From Emcibacter nanhaiensis (GTDB taxonomy: Bacteria > Pseudomonadota > Alphaproteobacteria > Sphingomonadales > Emcibacteraceae), in contig NZ_VFIY01000018.1 in NCBI RefSeq assembly GCF_006385175.1, positions 558,001 through 622,000 on the forward strand: DNA of 64,000 nt, given 5' to 3'. A program made the translations under genes and the position numbers. Every line of letters begins with the position of its first letter. Positions within the stretch are counted from its first letter, which is position 1. The notes under the pieces are model-generated. The model made no database searches. It had not been told where the DNA came from and worked only from the letters and a program-made list of their open reading frames with translations. Of this stretch, positions 1-7,728 are shown one piece after another.

Positions 1-900
1 AATACCGAACGCCAGGGCAATTTCCCGGGCGCTCACATGCTTGCCGTTGATGAAATCCATATCGGCTGGCGAGAAGGCCAGCTTCTGCCATTTGAGCCCG
101 CCTTCCAGCACCATGGGACGGCCGGCATTCTTGGCCCCCTGGAAACTGTCGGCCAGTTCATTTTTCAGCCGTTCAAACTGATCGCTGGACAGGCTATCCT
201 GGCCTTCCCGGCCCTCAAACACCAGTGCCCCGGACGGGCGGGCGGCATTATCAAACAGCGCCTTGTTCCAGTTGGAGGCGGCGTTATGCACATCCACCGC
301 CATGGCGGCCGCTTCCAGCGGTGACAGGCCGTAAAGATCATCCAGCGGATGGAAATATTTGAGATGCAACAGCGGGCTCGACCCATCCACCGGATCGACC
401 GGAAAGACATGGTCCCGGCCGCCCAGGCTGTAGACATAGGCCCGGGGCCATCCTGACCTGCCCTGGTCGAGGCGAATACGATCCGAGCGCAGGACATAGA
501 GCTCCGATGGCAGTCCGTCGGCGCCGCGCACCGCCTCCACATAGCTGTTACCGGCAATATTGAGGAAAGAATAGAGGCTTTCCAGGAAGGTCATCCGTCC
601 CTGCATGGGGTTGGGCCTGGTCAACAGATCCAGCAGCGGGTGATGATCCAGCCGCTGGCCGTCCCGGAACAGCAACAGTGGCACCGAGGCGGCACTTTCC
701 GCCAGCAGCTTGACCGAGCGATGCGCCACCACATTCTTGCGGTAGCCTTCCTCCGCCAGCGACCGATAGGTGCGGTTGCTCCAGCGCGCCTCACCCATGC
801 CAAGCCAGACCGTTTCCGATCCCTGCTGCAGGTGGGCGACCGCACTCGCCTTCTGTTCCCGGCGGGCAAATAACCCGCCCAGTTTAGAAAATGGATTCAT
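1..900 (-). CDS. HK97-family phage portal protein (partial, GTA g3-like)
   Basis: Portal proteins form the dodecameric ring through which DNA enters the capsid. The reading frame is open from the ATG at 900 to the left edge, so the first 300 residues are present and the C-terminus is missing. Family-like segments are LTRPNPMQG (about residue 95), NIAGNSYVE (about 115) and SPLEAAAMAVDVHNAASNW (about 195-215), which match HK97/RcGTA-type portals. A GGAG Shine-Dalgarno lies 7 nt before the ATG. The gene lies 137 bp downstream of the large terminase on the same strand, the order TerS-TerL-portal seen at the front of phage and gene-transfer-agent structural operons. Whether the cluster is a GTA or a prophage remnant depends on genes outside the window. 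Confidence 0.85.
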   Translation of the reverse strand, partial: MNPFSKLGGLFARREQKASAVAHLQQGSETVWLGMGEARWSNRTYRSLAEEGYRKNVVAHRSVKLLAESAASVPLLLFRDGQRLDHHPLLDLLTRPNPMQGRMTFLESLYSFLNIAGNSYVEAVRGADGLPSELYVLRSDRIRLDQGRSGWPRAYVYSLGGRDHVFPVDPVDGSSPLLHLKYFHPLDDLYGLSPLEAAAMAVDVHNAASNWNKALFDNAARPSGALVFEGREGQDSLSSDQFERLKNELADSFQGAKNAGRPMVLEGGLKWQKLAFSPADMDFINGKHVSAREIALAFGI

Positions 901-1037
901 GAATATTTCTCCGATGAGGGGATAACGAACGGCAAAGTCACTGCCTGCCCTGCACGTTGCTCAAAAGCTTCTGTCTCACTATTGCAGGAGCAGCACCTTG
1001 CCGCCGTTTCCCGGCCGGTCATGGGAGGAACCGGCCA

Positions 1038-2375
1038 CTAATAAATAATCTGCCTGATCCGCGGCCGGCTTTCCCGCCGCAGCAACAGGTCGGTGAGCGC
1101 CCAGACCAGGGCGTCAACCCGGTCCGGGCTCTTGCCCTTGCGCACTTCCGTCTGGCTGAAGCCGCACATTTCCTCTTCCAGTTCCGGAAAGATGCCGTGA
1201 TGGAAGATCCGGCCCTGCTCGTACAAGGCCGCCACCGGCTCGGCCCGGATCGTCTTGCCCCGGCTGGCCCGGACCGGCAGGTAGCTTACTTCCGGATCAA
1301 TCTGACGGATCAGGCTTTCCACCAGGTCGCCCCCGTTGTTGACTTCGGCCACCAGCCGGTCGGCATTGAATTCGTGATAGGCTTTGATCGCCCGGCTCGC
1401 CCAGTCCAGCGGGCCAACGCCATGGATGGTCTCGTCCCGGAGTACATAGCCTTGCCCGGCCAAGTCGCGGCCGGCGACGATAATGCCGCACTGGTCGGCG
1501 TCGGGACCGCTGCTCACCGGCGGGTCGACCGCCACCACGATGCGGGACAGTTCCGGCAGCCGGGCGATCCGACAACCGTCCAGCAGGTCCCGGCTCCACA
1601 GCGCCCCTTCGATATCGATCAGCAGTTCGCCGTATAGCTCCTGCCGGCCGATGCGCGTGCCTTCATAACGCTGGCGGATTTCCGCGAGAAATGCATCCGG
1701 CAGGTTGGCGCTGTTGTCATAGGTGTTGCCGCGGGTGACACAAACCTTTTCATCCTCCATCAGCTTGCGCAGCAGCGGAATGTTACGGGGCGTGGTGGTG
1801 ACCATGACCCGGGGCTGCTCCCCGAGCCGGAGCCCGAACAACAGATTGTCCCAGGTTTCCTCCACATGGCTCCATTTGGCGATCTCGTCGGCCCAGGCGA
1901 GGGCATGTTGCGGCCCGCGCAGTTGATCCGGCGCTTCCGAGGAATAAAGGAACGCCTGGATGCCGTTGGGCCAGACCAGGCGTTTTTTCGAGACCTCGAA
2001 ATGCGGCCGGAAGGCGTCCGGGCAACAGGCCATCAGGCCGCTTTCCCCCTCGACCATGGTCTGCACCCCGTCGAGGAAACTGTCCGCCACGAGGGCGATC
2101 CGTTCCGGCGCGCCCTTAGGCGCCTTCAGCGGGCTCGGCCCTTCCACCTGGCTACGCAGCCATTCAACGCCCATACGGGTCTTGCCGAACCCGCGTCCGG
2201 CCATCACCAGCCAGCAGAACCAGTCACCAATCGGCGGCATCTGGCTCCGACGCCCCCAGAACTGCCAGTCATGCAACAAGGCCTCGCAGTCCAGATCCGA
2301 CAAGGCGGCGACAAGGCGGGACCGGTCGTTGCTCTCAAGGCACGCCACCTGGGCCGCCAGCGACTCAGCCGTCAT
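1038..2375 (-). CDS. Phage/GTA large terminase (DNA-packaging ATPase-nuclease)
   Basis: The large terminase pumps DNA into proheads and cuts it. The 445-residue protein has a Walker A motif AGRGFGKTR (59-67), a Walker B ALAWADE (158-164), a coupling-type segment VTTTPRN (about 192-198), and a C-terminal RNase H-like nuclease with acidic residues at VAVDPP (Asp284) and DRVDALVWAL (Asp418, Asp421). The length and the GRGFGKT form resemble the RcGTA g2 family. The ATG overlaps the 3' end of the small-terminase gene by 11 nt, implying translational coupling. No frame damage is visible, so the gene appears functional. Confidence 0.9.
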   Translation of the reverse strand: MTAESLAAQVACLESNDRSRLVAALSDLDCEALLHDWQFWGRRSQMPPIGDWFCWLVMAGRGFGKTRMGVEWLRSQVEGPSPLKAPKGAPERIALVADSFLDGVQTMVEGESGLMACCPDAFRPHFEVSKKRLVWPNGIQAFLYSSEAPDQLRGPQHALAWADEIAKWSHVEETWDNLLFGLRLGEQPRVMVTTTPRNIPLLRKLMEDEKVCVTRGNTYDNSANLPDAFLAEIRQRYEGTRIGRQELYGELLIDIEGALWSRDLLDGCRIARLPELSRIVVAVDPPVSSGPDADQCGIIVAGRDLAGQGYVLRDETIHGVGPLDWASRAIKAYHEFNADRLVAEVNNGGDLVESLIRQIDPEVSYLPVRASRGKTIRAEPVAALYEQGRIFHHGIFPELEEEMCGFSQTEVRKGKSPDRVDALVWALTDLLLRRESRPRIRQIIY

Positions 2376-2823
2376 GCCTTTGCTCTTCCGCCAAGTTCAG
2401 CCTGCCCGAGATTTCTTCGAGTTTCTTCTGCAGCTTGCCCCGGGCCGTATCCGCCGACGTCCAGGCCCGCTGGGGTTGGTGCCGGGCGCTGTCCGAAAAG
2501 ATCTCCGGCCGGTGTGCCTTGAGCAGAAAGATCGCCAGCCGTTCGTCGGGCCCAATGGTCTTTCCTGTTCCCGTGCCGGCACCCAAAGCCCGGTCCCACA
2601 GCCGCGCCTCCAGCTTGTCAAGCGCTTCATCCATGGCCTCCTGCCACAGCTGGCGAAACCGGCGGCTGGCATTCCGTTTGCGGTAGGCGAATGTCCGGGT
2701 TACTCCGGCGGCCTCGGTGGCGGCGCTGACATTTCCCGTCTGCCGCAGGCGGGTGAGAAATTTCTCCTCCTTCCCTGCGTTCCAGACTATCGATTTTTTA
2801 CGAATCCGACGTTCCCCAGACAT
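2365..2823 (-). CDS. Small terminase-like protein (TerS / GTA g1-type)
   Basis: This 152-residue basic protein has an N-terminal helix-turn-helix (about residues 14-45: TRLRQTGNVSAATEAAGVTR, then FAYRKRN), the arrangement of small terminases that recognise DNA for packaging. A helical middle part follows, including DERLAIFLLKAHRPEIF. It is the first gene of the operon, directly before and overlapping the large terminase. The assignment rests on position and the HTH; sequence similarity in this family is generally weak. An alternative is a small HTH regulator fused to phage context. Confidence 0.7.
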   Translation of the reverse strand: MSGERRIRKKSIVWNAGKEEKFLTRLRQTGNVSAATEAAGVTRTFAYRKRNASRRFRQLWQEAMDEALDKLEARLWDRALGAGTGTGKTIGPDERLAIFLLKAHRPEIFSDSARHQPQRAWTSADTARGKLQKKLEEISGRLNLAEEQRHDG

Positions 2824-2915
2824 AAAAAAACACCCGGCCCTAAGGGCGGATGTTGATCATTTCTGATAGGGACAGATCATCTTGTCCCAAAGGCTTATTT
2901 CCCACTATGTTTTGT

Positions 2916-2944
2916 ATACTACCCTATTAACCCCTATTTGTCAA
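2916..2944 (-). promoter_or_regulatory. Sigma-70-type promoter of the packaging operon
   Basis: On the minus strand a perfect -35 TTGACA (2944-2939) is followed after 17 bp by TAGTAT (2921-2916, 4/6 match to TATAAT). It points at the small-terminase gene starting at 2823. The spacer contains two AATAGG repeats, so a factor binding them would occlude RNA polymerase. Confidence 0.6.
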
Positions 2945-3042
2945 GGGAAAATAGCAAATAATACGTAATAATAGGATAATATTTTAATAAAATTTTGATA
3001 AAATACTTATAAATATATTATATTTGCCTATTTTCACCTATT
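2923..3042 (+). repeat. Two CCTATT-N4-CCTATT direct-repeat pairs (operator-like)
   Basis: CCTATT occurs at 2923-2928 and 2933-2938, and again at 3027-3032 and 3037-3042, each pair with an exact 10-bp period. The pairs are 104 bp apart, close to ten helical turns. A single inverted copy (AATAGG) lies at 2970-2975. One pair sits inside the packaging promoter and the other at the predicted start of a divergent small RNA. This suggests binding sites for one regulator; its identity is unknown. Confidence 0.5.
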
Positions 3043-3208
3043 GTCGTAGACTTATTTTTGGATGAAGGTTTTCAAGCCCCCTTCGTCCACCGGTCTGCAT
3101 GGCGCGCTTGCGTCATGTTGGGTTGCCTTTTTACGCGATTTTAGGCAACACGTGATCGAAACCCTCCTTGCAACTATGGCGCTCCCTTACGGGAAGCGCC
3201 ATTTTTTC
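3031..3208 (+). ncRNA. Candidate small RNA upstream of the packaging operon
   Basis: No convincing gene occupies this stretch, but it folds into three local hairpins: GGATGAAGG/CCTTCGTCC (3060-3088), GTTGCCT/AGGCAAC (3122-3149), and a terminator hairpin ending in a T tract (3178-3213). A possible promoter TTGATA (2995-3000), 18 bp, TATATT (3019-3024) lies just upstream, but the region is so AT-rich that this is weak. The exact 5' end is uncertain. It does not resemble 6S, SRP, tmRNA or RNase P RNA. Confidence 0.45.
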
Positions 3209-3213
3209 TTTAT
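3178..3213 (+). terminator. Rho-independent terminator (plus strand)
   Basis: The stem GGCGCTCCC / GGGAAGCGCC (one bulge) at 3178-3200 is followed by ATTTTTTCTTTATTT. The T tract exists only in the plus direction, so it does not serve the convergent kinase gene. Something transcribed rightward must end here, which supports the small RNA. Confidence 0.7.
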
Positions 3214-4056
3214 TTACAGATACCTGCCGAGGATCGCATCCAACTGGCCGACGTAACTGCCGCCAAACAGGCGCACATGAACCAATAAGGGATAGAGCAG
3301 ATAGATATCCTTGCGGGTCCTGAAAAAATCCGGATCCAGCGGCCTTTGTTCGCTGTAGCGACCAAAAAAGCGCCGCCCCACCGTGCCGAACAGGGTCATG
3401 AATGCCAGCTCGACCTCGGCATCCCCGTAATAGATGGCCGGATCGACCAATCCCGTCACCCTGCCCCGTTCGGACAGGATATTGCCGCCCCACAGGTCCC
3501 CGTGCAGCAGCGACACTTGCGGCTGGTGCCCGAGATACTGCTCCAGCCGGTCCGCGAGGCGGAGAAGCCGGCCATAAACCTCCTCCGGCAATTTACCCGC
3601 CTCTCGCCCCTGGTCGGCCATATGGACCAGCCGCCGGTCACGGAAAAAGACACACCAGTCTGCGGTCTGGTCATTGGGCTGATTCAGCGGCCCGATCACT
3701 GTCTCCCGTTCAAAACCGAACTGTGGTGCTGTGATTTCGTGCAGCTCCGCCACCAGGCTCGCCAGGTGCTGTTCCGCCGCCCCGTCCAGCGCGCTGGCCC
3801 GGCCGGGCATATATTCCATGAGGATACAGTCTTCCGCGGAATGAAAAACTTCAGGTATTGGTAGGGACGTATGCCGGCGCAGATAGTCCAGCATAAAGGC
3901 CTCACACAGGAGATTGTCTCCCTGCTTCAGGACGACTTCCCTGCCATTTTCCAGCCGCACCAGCCTGAGGTCGGCCAGACACCCGCCCGACAGACCAGAC
4001 GTGGCGGTGACCCGACTGCCGAAAATCCGCTCAGTGAGATTTGATAACTCCTGTAT
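3214..4056 (-). CDS. Fructosamine-3-kinase family protein, apparent AUA start
   Basis: Members phosphorylate sugar adducts on amines (protein deglycation); the fold is kinase/APH-like. Visible are HGDLWGGN (catalytic Asp, residues 185-192 of the long form), LVDPAIYYGD (metal-binding Asp) and LLVHVRLFGG near the C-terminus, as in YniA-type proteins. The first canonical start in frame is a GTG at 3960, which would remove about 32 residues. The upstream frame encodes family-like sequence (QELSNLTERIFGSRVTATSG), bounded by a TGA at 4077-4075 and containing no ATG, GTG or TTG. An ATA codon at 4056-4054 has a GGGGAG Shine-Dalgarno 7 nt before it and would give 280 residues, close to the usual length. 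I therefore place the start there; if AUA is not used, the protein is the 248-residue GTG form. Confidence 0.75.
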   Translation of the reverse strand: MQELSNLTERIFGSRVTATSGLSGGCLADLRLVRLENGREVVLKQGDNLLCEAFMLDYLRRHTSLPIPEVFHSAEDCILMEYMPGRASALDGAAEQHLASLVAELHEITAPQFGFERETVIGPLNQPNDQTADWCVFFRDRRLVHMADQGREAGKLPEEVYGRLLRLADRLEQYLGHQPQVSLLHGDLWGGNILSERGRVTGLVDPAIYYGDAEVELAFMTLFGTVGRRFFGRYSEQRPLDPDFFRTRKDIYLLYPLLVHVRLFGGSYVGQLDAILGRYL

Positions 4057-4167
4057 GGTGCTTCTCCCCGTCCTTCACGCAATGACCGGACTTTTCAACT
4101 TGAAAAGTCACGGTCGGACAGGTACAGCATAACATCAGCTACTCAACAGGTTCAAAAGGACATTTTC

Positions 4168-4347
4168 ATGGCGCGATATAATGTCACCCTTAAAGCAAGT
4201 CTGAAGCGCGGCACCTTCTACTGGGTCGCCGAAGTCAATGCAGATTCCGAGGATGAAGCTGTTGTCTCCGCCGAGCATCTTTTCATGGAGGAAATGGAAA
4301 AAGCCGGCGACTGGGAATTTGACGATTACAACGTAGAACCTCAGTAG
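4168..4347 (+). CDS. Small conserved-looking acidic protein (59 aa), unknown
   Basis: A short frame with an AAGGA Shine-Dalgarno 7 nt before the ATG. The product starts MARYNVTLKAS and has FYWVAEVNADSEDEA and a C-terminal acidic tail. Its beta-strand/helix pattern resembles small DpnD/PcfM-like or repeat-less stress proteins, but I do not recognise a family. It lies convergent to the Slam gene with 5 bp between stop codons. Confidence 0.6.
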   Translation: MARYNVTLKASLKRGTFYWVAEVNADSEDEAVVSAEHLFMEEMEKAGDWEFDDYNVEPQ

Positions 4348-4352
4348 GCCCT

Positions 4353-5741
4353 TCAGAAAGTTCTGGTCAATCCGATCTGGAACCGGTGGCGGTCATAGCT
4401 GTAAAAGCTGACATTGGAATCGTTCCTGGTATAGCTGTAGCCGAAGACCGGAGCGACCCCCCACACCGACCAATCCCTTTTTGTCAGGTCCACCGAGACG
4501 CTGTAACGGGTATCTTTCCTGTCTTCCCCGCCCGTTTCAACGGCAAAACCGCTTTCCACCGCATCATAATAGCGCAGCAGCAGTTCCGGTTTCACATAAA
4601 GCGTCACTCCCCGGCCGAAATCCTGATAAAACCCGCCCCCCAGCCTGAGCGACAGGTTGTCCAGGTCTTCGACCCGGGTTTCCTCCCAGGTGCCGCCCAC
4701 AAGAAATTGTAGAATACTGGACGACGTCAGGCTGTAGCTGACCCGGGTCGTAAAACTGGCCAGATGGCCATTGCGCCGGATATCACGATCATACTCCAGT
4801 TGCTGCCAGCTGAGCGTTCCGTCCAGCCGCCAGCGTGGCGACAGGACATGTTCCGCCAGAAGCTGCCCCCCGTAAGCATGGTTATAGTCCTCGCCGCCAT
4901 ACCAGCGATAATAGCCGGTAAATTGCGGGGTCAGTGCAGTATTTTTGAACACAAAGCGGGGACCGATGCTGCCGGACAGGAAGGTATCATTGAACCGGGA
5001 CTTGCTATACTGGGTGTGGTATATATCAACGCCGCTCTTGAGTTTGATATTGTCCGCCAGCGGCCAGAAGTAGTCAGCACCGACCGCGCCGATCACGCCA
5101 AGGCCCGAGGTTTCCTGCGCATCTTCTGACAGTTCAAACGGCAGACCATAGATATACACCTTGTCCTGGTCGGTGGCGGCCGTGATATTTGTATCCGGCG
5201 CAAGGGCAAAGTAGGCCCGGATCTGCCAGCGTTTGCGCTTTCGTATTTCATAGAGGAAGCGGTTGATATTCTGCTCTACCGCCGGCGGCAGATCTTCCCC
5301 CAGAACCAGTTCGAAATGATGCCGGGCCGCCCCGTCATCACCGGCTAAAAACAGGGCGCGGGCAAGTTCCAGACGAACCCGGGTCAGTTTCGGATGACGC
5401 GCCAGGATATCCCGGTAAATTTCGATGGCGTCGTGGTTACGCTTCTCCAGTCCCGCAATCTGCCCCAGCAGAAACTGCTCCTGCACGGGATCAGGCGTTC
5501 TCCCCCTGACCTGCTCCAGGACCTGACGGGCTTCACCAAGTCGCCCATCTGCAATCAGTCTTTCGACGAAAGGGAGGATTTCGCCGGCTTTCAGATTGAA
5601 TTGCTGCATGGCCGGTTCGGCTTCAGACGCCTGTGCCGGCAGCCAGTGCCCGCCAGCCCCCATCATCAAAAGAAGAAAAACAAGCAATGACTTTGCTACT
5701 GGCGATGCTTCGCCACCTGGCCTCCCCCAACTGCAGGTCAC
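4353..5741 (-). CDS. Surface lipoprotein assembly modifier (Slam/DUF560)-like outer-membrane protein
   Basis: Slam proteins move lipoproteins or related proteins to the cell surface. This 462-residue protein has a signal peptide (hydrophobic core near residues 16-35, ending AQASEA), an N-terminal TPR-like helical domain (about 45-165, including EKRNHDAIEIYRDILARHP), then a long beta-rich C-terminal half with alternating strands ending in the aromatic IGLTRTF typical of barrels. Known Slam loci usually encode the substrate next door; here the neighbours are YheT upstream (4-nt overlap) and a 59-aa protein, so no substrate is evident. A plain TPR-plus-barrel protein of another role is possible. 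Confidence 0.8.
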   Translation of the reverse strand: MTCSWGRPGGEASPVAKSLLVFLLLMMGAGGHWLPAQASEAEPAMQQFNLKAGEILPFVERLIADGRLGEARQVLEQVRGRTPDPVQEQFLLGQIAGLEKRNHDAIEIYRDILARHPKLTRVRLELARALFLAGDDGAARHHFELVLGEDLPPAVEQNINRFLYEIRKRKRWQIRAYFALAPDTNITAATDQDKVYIYGLPFELSEDAQETSGLGVIGAVGADYFWPLADNIKLKSGVDIYHTQYSKSRFNDTFLSGSIGPRFVFKNTALTPQFTGYYRWYGGEDYNHAYGGQLLAEHVLSPRWRLDGTLSWQQLEYDRDIRRNGHLASFTTRVSYSLTSSSILQFLVGGTWEETRVEDLDNLSLRLGGGFYQDFGRGVTLYVKPELLLRYYDAVESGFAVETGGEDRKDTRYSVSVDLTKRDWSVWGVAPVFGYSYTRNDSNVSFYSYDRHRFQIGLTRTF

Positions 5742-6766
5742 GACAGATGTGACTCGAAAAACAGGGCGGCGATCCGCTCATGCCAGGGGATCTTGTTATC
5801 CTGGGTATGGAACCCCAAATGTCCGCCGTCAGACGTGATCAAGGCGGTAATATCCCTGTCCTCCGGCCAGTCGCGCTCTTCATAGCTTTGCACCGGGACC
5901 CAGGGGTCATTTTCGGCCTCGATCAGCAGGGTGGGCCTGCAGATGGCGTCCAGAAATTGCCCGCAGGACTGGCTGGCATAATAATTGTCCGCCCCGCCCA
6001 GGCTATGAATGACGGATACATATTTATCGTCGAATTCGTAGATGGTTTCAGCCGTCAGCGCCGCGTTGGTAACGGCCTCCGGATAGCCCTCGCGCGCCAG
6101 GTTGAGATTGGCCTGGTTTTTCAAACCGTGCAGGATATAGCCATGATAAAGACTGTTCCTCTTCTCCATCAGCTTCTGTTCACAGGCGGCAAGATCCAGC
6201 GGCGCCGACACCGCAACGGCGGCTGTGACACAGGAGTCTTCCCCTGTTTCGCCAAGATATTTCAGAAGCATATTGCCGCCGAGCGACGCCGCATAGGCGA
6301 ATACGCCCTGGTCGCGGTATTTTTCCGGCAACTGCGCAAGGACGGCAACCAGATCCTCGGTCAGGCCGGCATGATAGGGGCCGTGGCTGGTTTTCGCCGA
6401 CTCTCCACAACCACGAAGATTAAGACGCAGAACCGGAAACCCCTGTGAAATCAGATAGGCGGCGGCAGATACCATAGGTGAGGCTTCCTCACTGCCGGCG
6501 ATACCATGAATCATAATGACCAGTTTTTTTTCGAGCGGAGCCCCCGTCTCGTCTTCCGTATGAAGGGCACCTGCGAGTTTCTGCCCTCCGTCAATATCGA
6601 ACAGGAGGCGCTCACCGGCCTTTCTCAGCGTCAGCGGCGGTCCCAATATGGTATTGCGCATGGTCTGCAGGTCCGCTCCCCCCCATTGCTTGCTCCCGAC
6701 GAAGTCCGGGATATCCAGACCTTCCGGCGTTTTGCCGAGAAGTCGATAGCCGCTACTTGCGCTCAT
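5738..6766 (-). CDS. YheT-family alpha/beta hydrolase
   Basis: A 342-residue carboxylesterase-type hydrolase of unknown substrate. It has the family start (ADLQTMRNTI), an oxyanion-side MIHGIAGSEEAS, the nucleophile elbow AASLGGN (GxSxGG is normal; here the first Gly is Ala), an acid at AENDPWVP, and the catalytic His in DGGHLGFH. The stop overlaps the Slam start (ATGA) and the start overlaps the acetyltransferase stop, so these three form a translationally coupled unit. Confidence 0.85.
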   Translation of the reverse strand: MSASSGYRLLGKTPEGLDIPDFVGSKQWGGADLQTMRNTILGPPLTLRKAGERLLFDIDGGQKLAGALHTEDETGAPLEKKLVIMIHGIAGSEEASPMVSAAAYLISQGFPVLRLNLRGCGESAKTSHGPYHAGLTEDLVAVLAQLPEKYRDQGVFAYAASLGGNMLLKYLGETGEDSCVTAAVAVSAPLDLAACEQKLMEKRNSLYHGYILHGLKNQANLNLAREGYPEAVTNAALTAETIYEFDDKYVSVIHSLGGADNYYASQSCGQFLDAICRPTLLIEAENDPWVPVQSYEERDWPEDRDITALITSDGGHLGFHTQDNKIPWHERIAALFFESHLS

Positions 6767-7223
6767 ACCCCTCTTCTCTCTCGTCCAGCTTCAGATCGAA
6801 GGTGACCCAGCGGGTCTCCTTACCGAATTTCTTGTAGAACGCCATGGCATCCGGACGATCTTCATGGGTGATCCAGCGAATCATCGTGCAATTCTGGGTT
6901 TCAGCAATATTCTTGATAGCATCGATCAAAGCTTCGCCGACACCATGCCGACGTGCTTCCTTTGCCACATAAATATCGTCCAGAAACATGCCGACTTCAC
7001 CGGCAAGCGGCCGCAGAAAACGGCGATAATGTACGATGCCGACCGGTTTACCGTCCTGTACGGCGGCAAGACCGCGAAGTTCTGTTTCATGCCCCCCGAG
7101 CCATTCCCAGACCTTGTGCAGTTGCTCGTCCGTGATCGGGACACCATAGGAGTCCGCATATCCACGGTATAATTCTGCCCAGTCGCCGAAGGAAAGCTGG
7201 CGGATTTCAACGATCTCAGTCAT
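6753..7223 (-). CDS. GNAT-family N-acetyltransferase
   Basis: A 156-residue acetyltransferase starting MTEIVEIRQLSF. The acetyl-CoA loop is KEARRHGVGEALIDA, and the C-terminal MAFYKKFG fits the family. Start chosen at 7223 because AAGGGG precedes it at good spacing; an upstream start at 7247 adds 8 unsupported residues. The stop lies 14 nt inside the YheT gene. Substrate unknown. Confidence 0.85.
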   Translation of the reverse strand: MTEIVEIRQLSFGDWAELYRGYADSYGVPITDEQLHKVWEWLGGHETELRGLAAVQDGKPVGIVHYRRFLRPLAGEVGMFLDDIYVAKEARRHGVGEALIDAIKNIAETQNCTMIRWITHEDRPDAMAFYKKFGKETRWVTFDLKLDEREEGYERK

Positions 7224-7250
7224 TCTGTCCCCTTGTGCTAAGACCACTAT

Positions 7251-7290
7251 ATATAATAAAAAAGCCGCCTATCAAGTAGATAGGGCGGCC
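7251..7290 (-). terminator. rpsU terminator
   Basis: The minus-strand hairpin GCCGCCCTAT / ATAGGCGGC (7290-7264) is followed by TTTTTTATT, between the rpsU stop and the acetyltransferase start. T-rich sequence on the other side makes it potentially bidirectional. Confidence 0.75.
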
Positions 7291-7317
7291 TTTTGATTTT
7301 TTATAACGGAACGGCTC

Positions 7318-7524
7318 TTACAAAGCGCCGTCGCGTTCCATACGTTTACGATCCAGCTTGCGGGCGCGGCGAACAGCAGCAGCAGTTTCGCGAGCTTTCT
7401 TTTCAGAAGGCTTCTCGTAGAAACGGCGCATCTTCATTTCGCGATATACACCCTCGCGCTGCAATTTCTTTTTCAGCGCACGAAGAGCCTGATCAACGTT
7501 GTTGTCGCGGACGATAACCTGCAT
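7318..7524 (-). CDS. rpsU: 30S ribosomal protein S21
   Basis: A 68-residue basic protein with the full S21 pattern: [20 protein letters not shown], then [16 protein letters not shown] and an Arg/Lys-rich tail. S21 takes part in initiation on the small subunit. A strong AAAGGAG lies upstream, preceded by a GC-rich leader hairpin (7573-7602). It is divergent from the COQ9 gene, a neighbour pair I recognise from alphaproteobacteria. Confidence 0.97.
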   Translation of the reverse strand: MQVIVRDNNVDQALRALKKKLQREGVYREMKMRRFYEKPSEKKARETAAAVRRARKLDRKRMERDGAL

Positions 7525-7572
7525 GGTTAAGCGTCACACTCCTTTCTATATCAAGTGTTTTTACATCAAAAC

Positions 7573-7602
7573 GGGAGGTTCCCGAATATCCGGGCCCTTC
7601 CC
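7573..7602 (-). promoter_or_regulatory. Leader hairpin of rpsU
   Basis: On the minus strand, nested stems GGGAAGG/CCTCCC and CCCG/CGGG (7602-7573) are followed by GTTTTG, about 50 nt before the rpsU ATG. It could act as an attenuator or an S21-responsive element; which is inference. Confidence 0.4.
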
Positions 7603-7728
7603 ACGGTGGTCCTTCTAGCAAAAGAAAGCCCTCCTGTGAAGCTTTTTATCAGCCAACTGTTATCATTATGTGAATATGGGCCCGGTTATTGCTTTACCGG
7701 CGGCTTTTGAGGGAGCTATACTGCCGCC

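Noticed and set aside
165-557. Overlapping minus-strand frame within the portal gene
   Set aside because: It is out of frame with the portal protein, which has clear family sequence throughout 1-900.
2824-3213. att site or prophage junction
   Set aside because: No tRNA end, direct repeat or integrase at the edge; the gap is better explained by promoters and a small RNA.
3062-3256. 64-residue frame inside the putative small RNA
   Set aside because: No Shine-Dalgarno and no family-like sequence; it runs through the terminator hairpin and into the end of the kinase gene.
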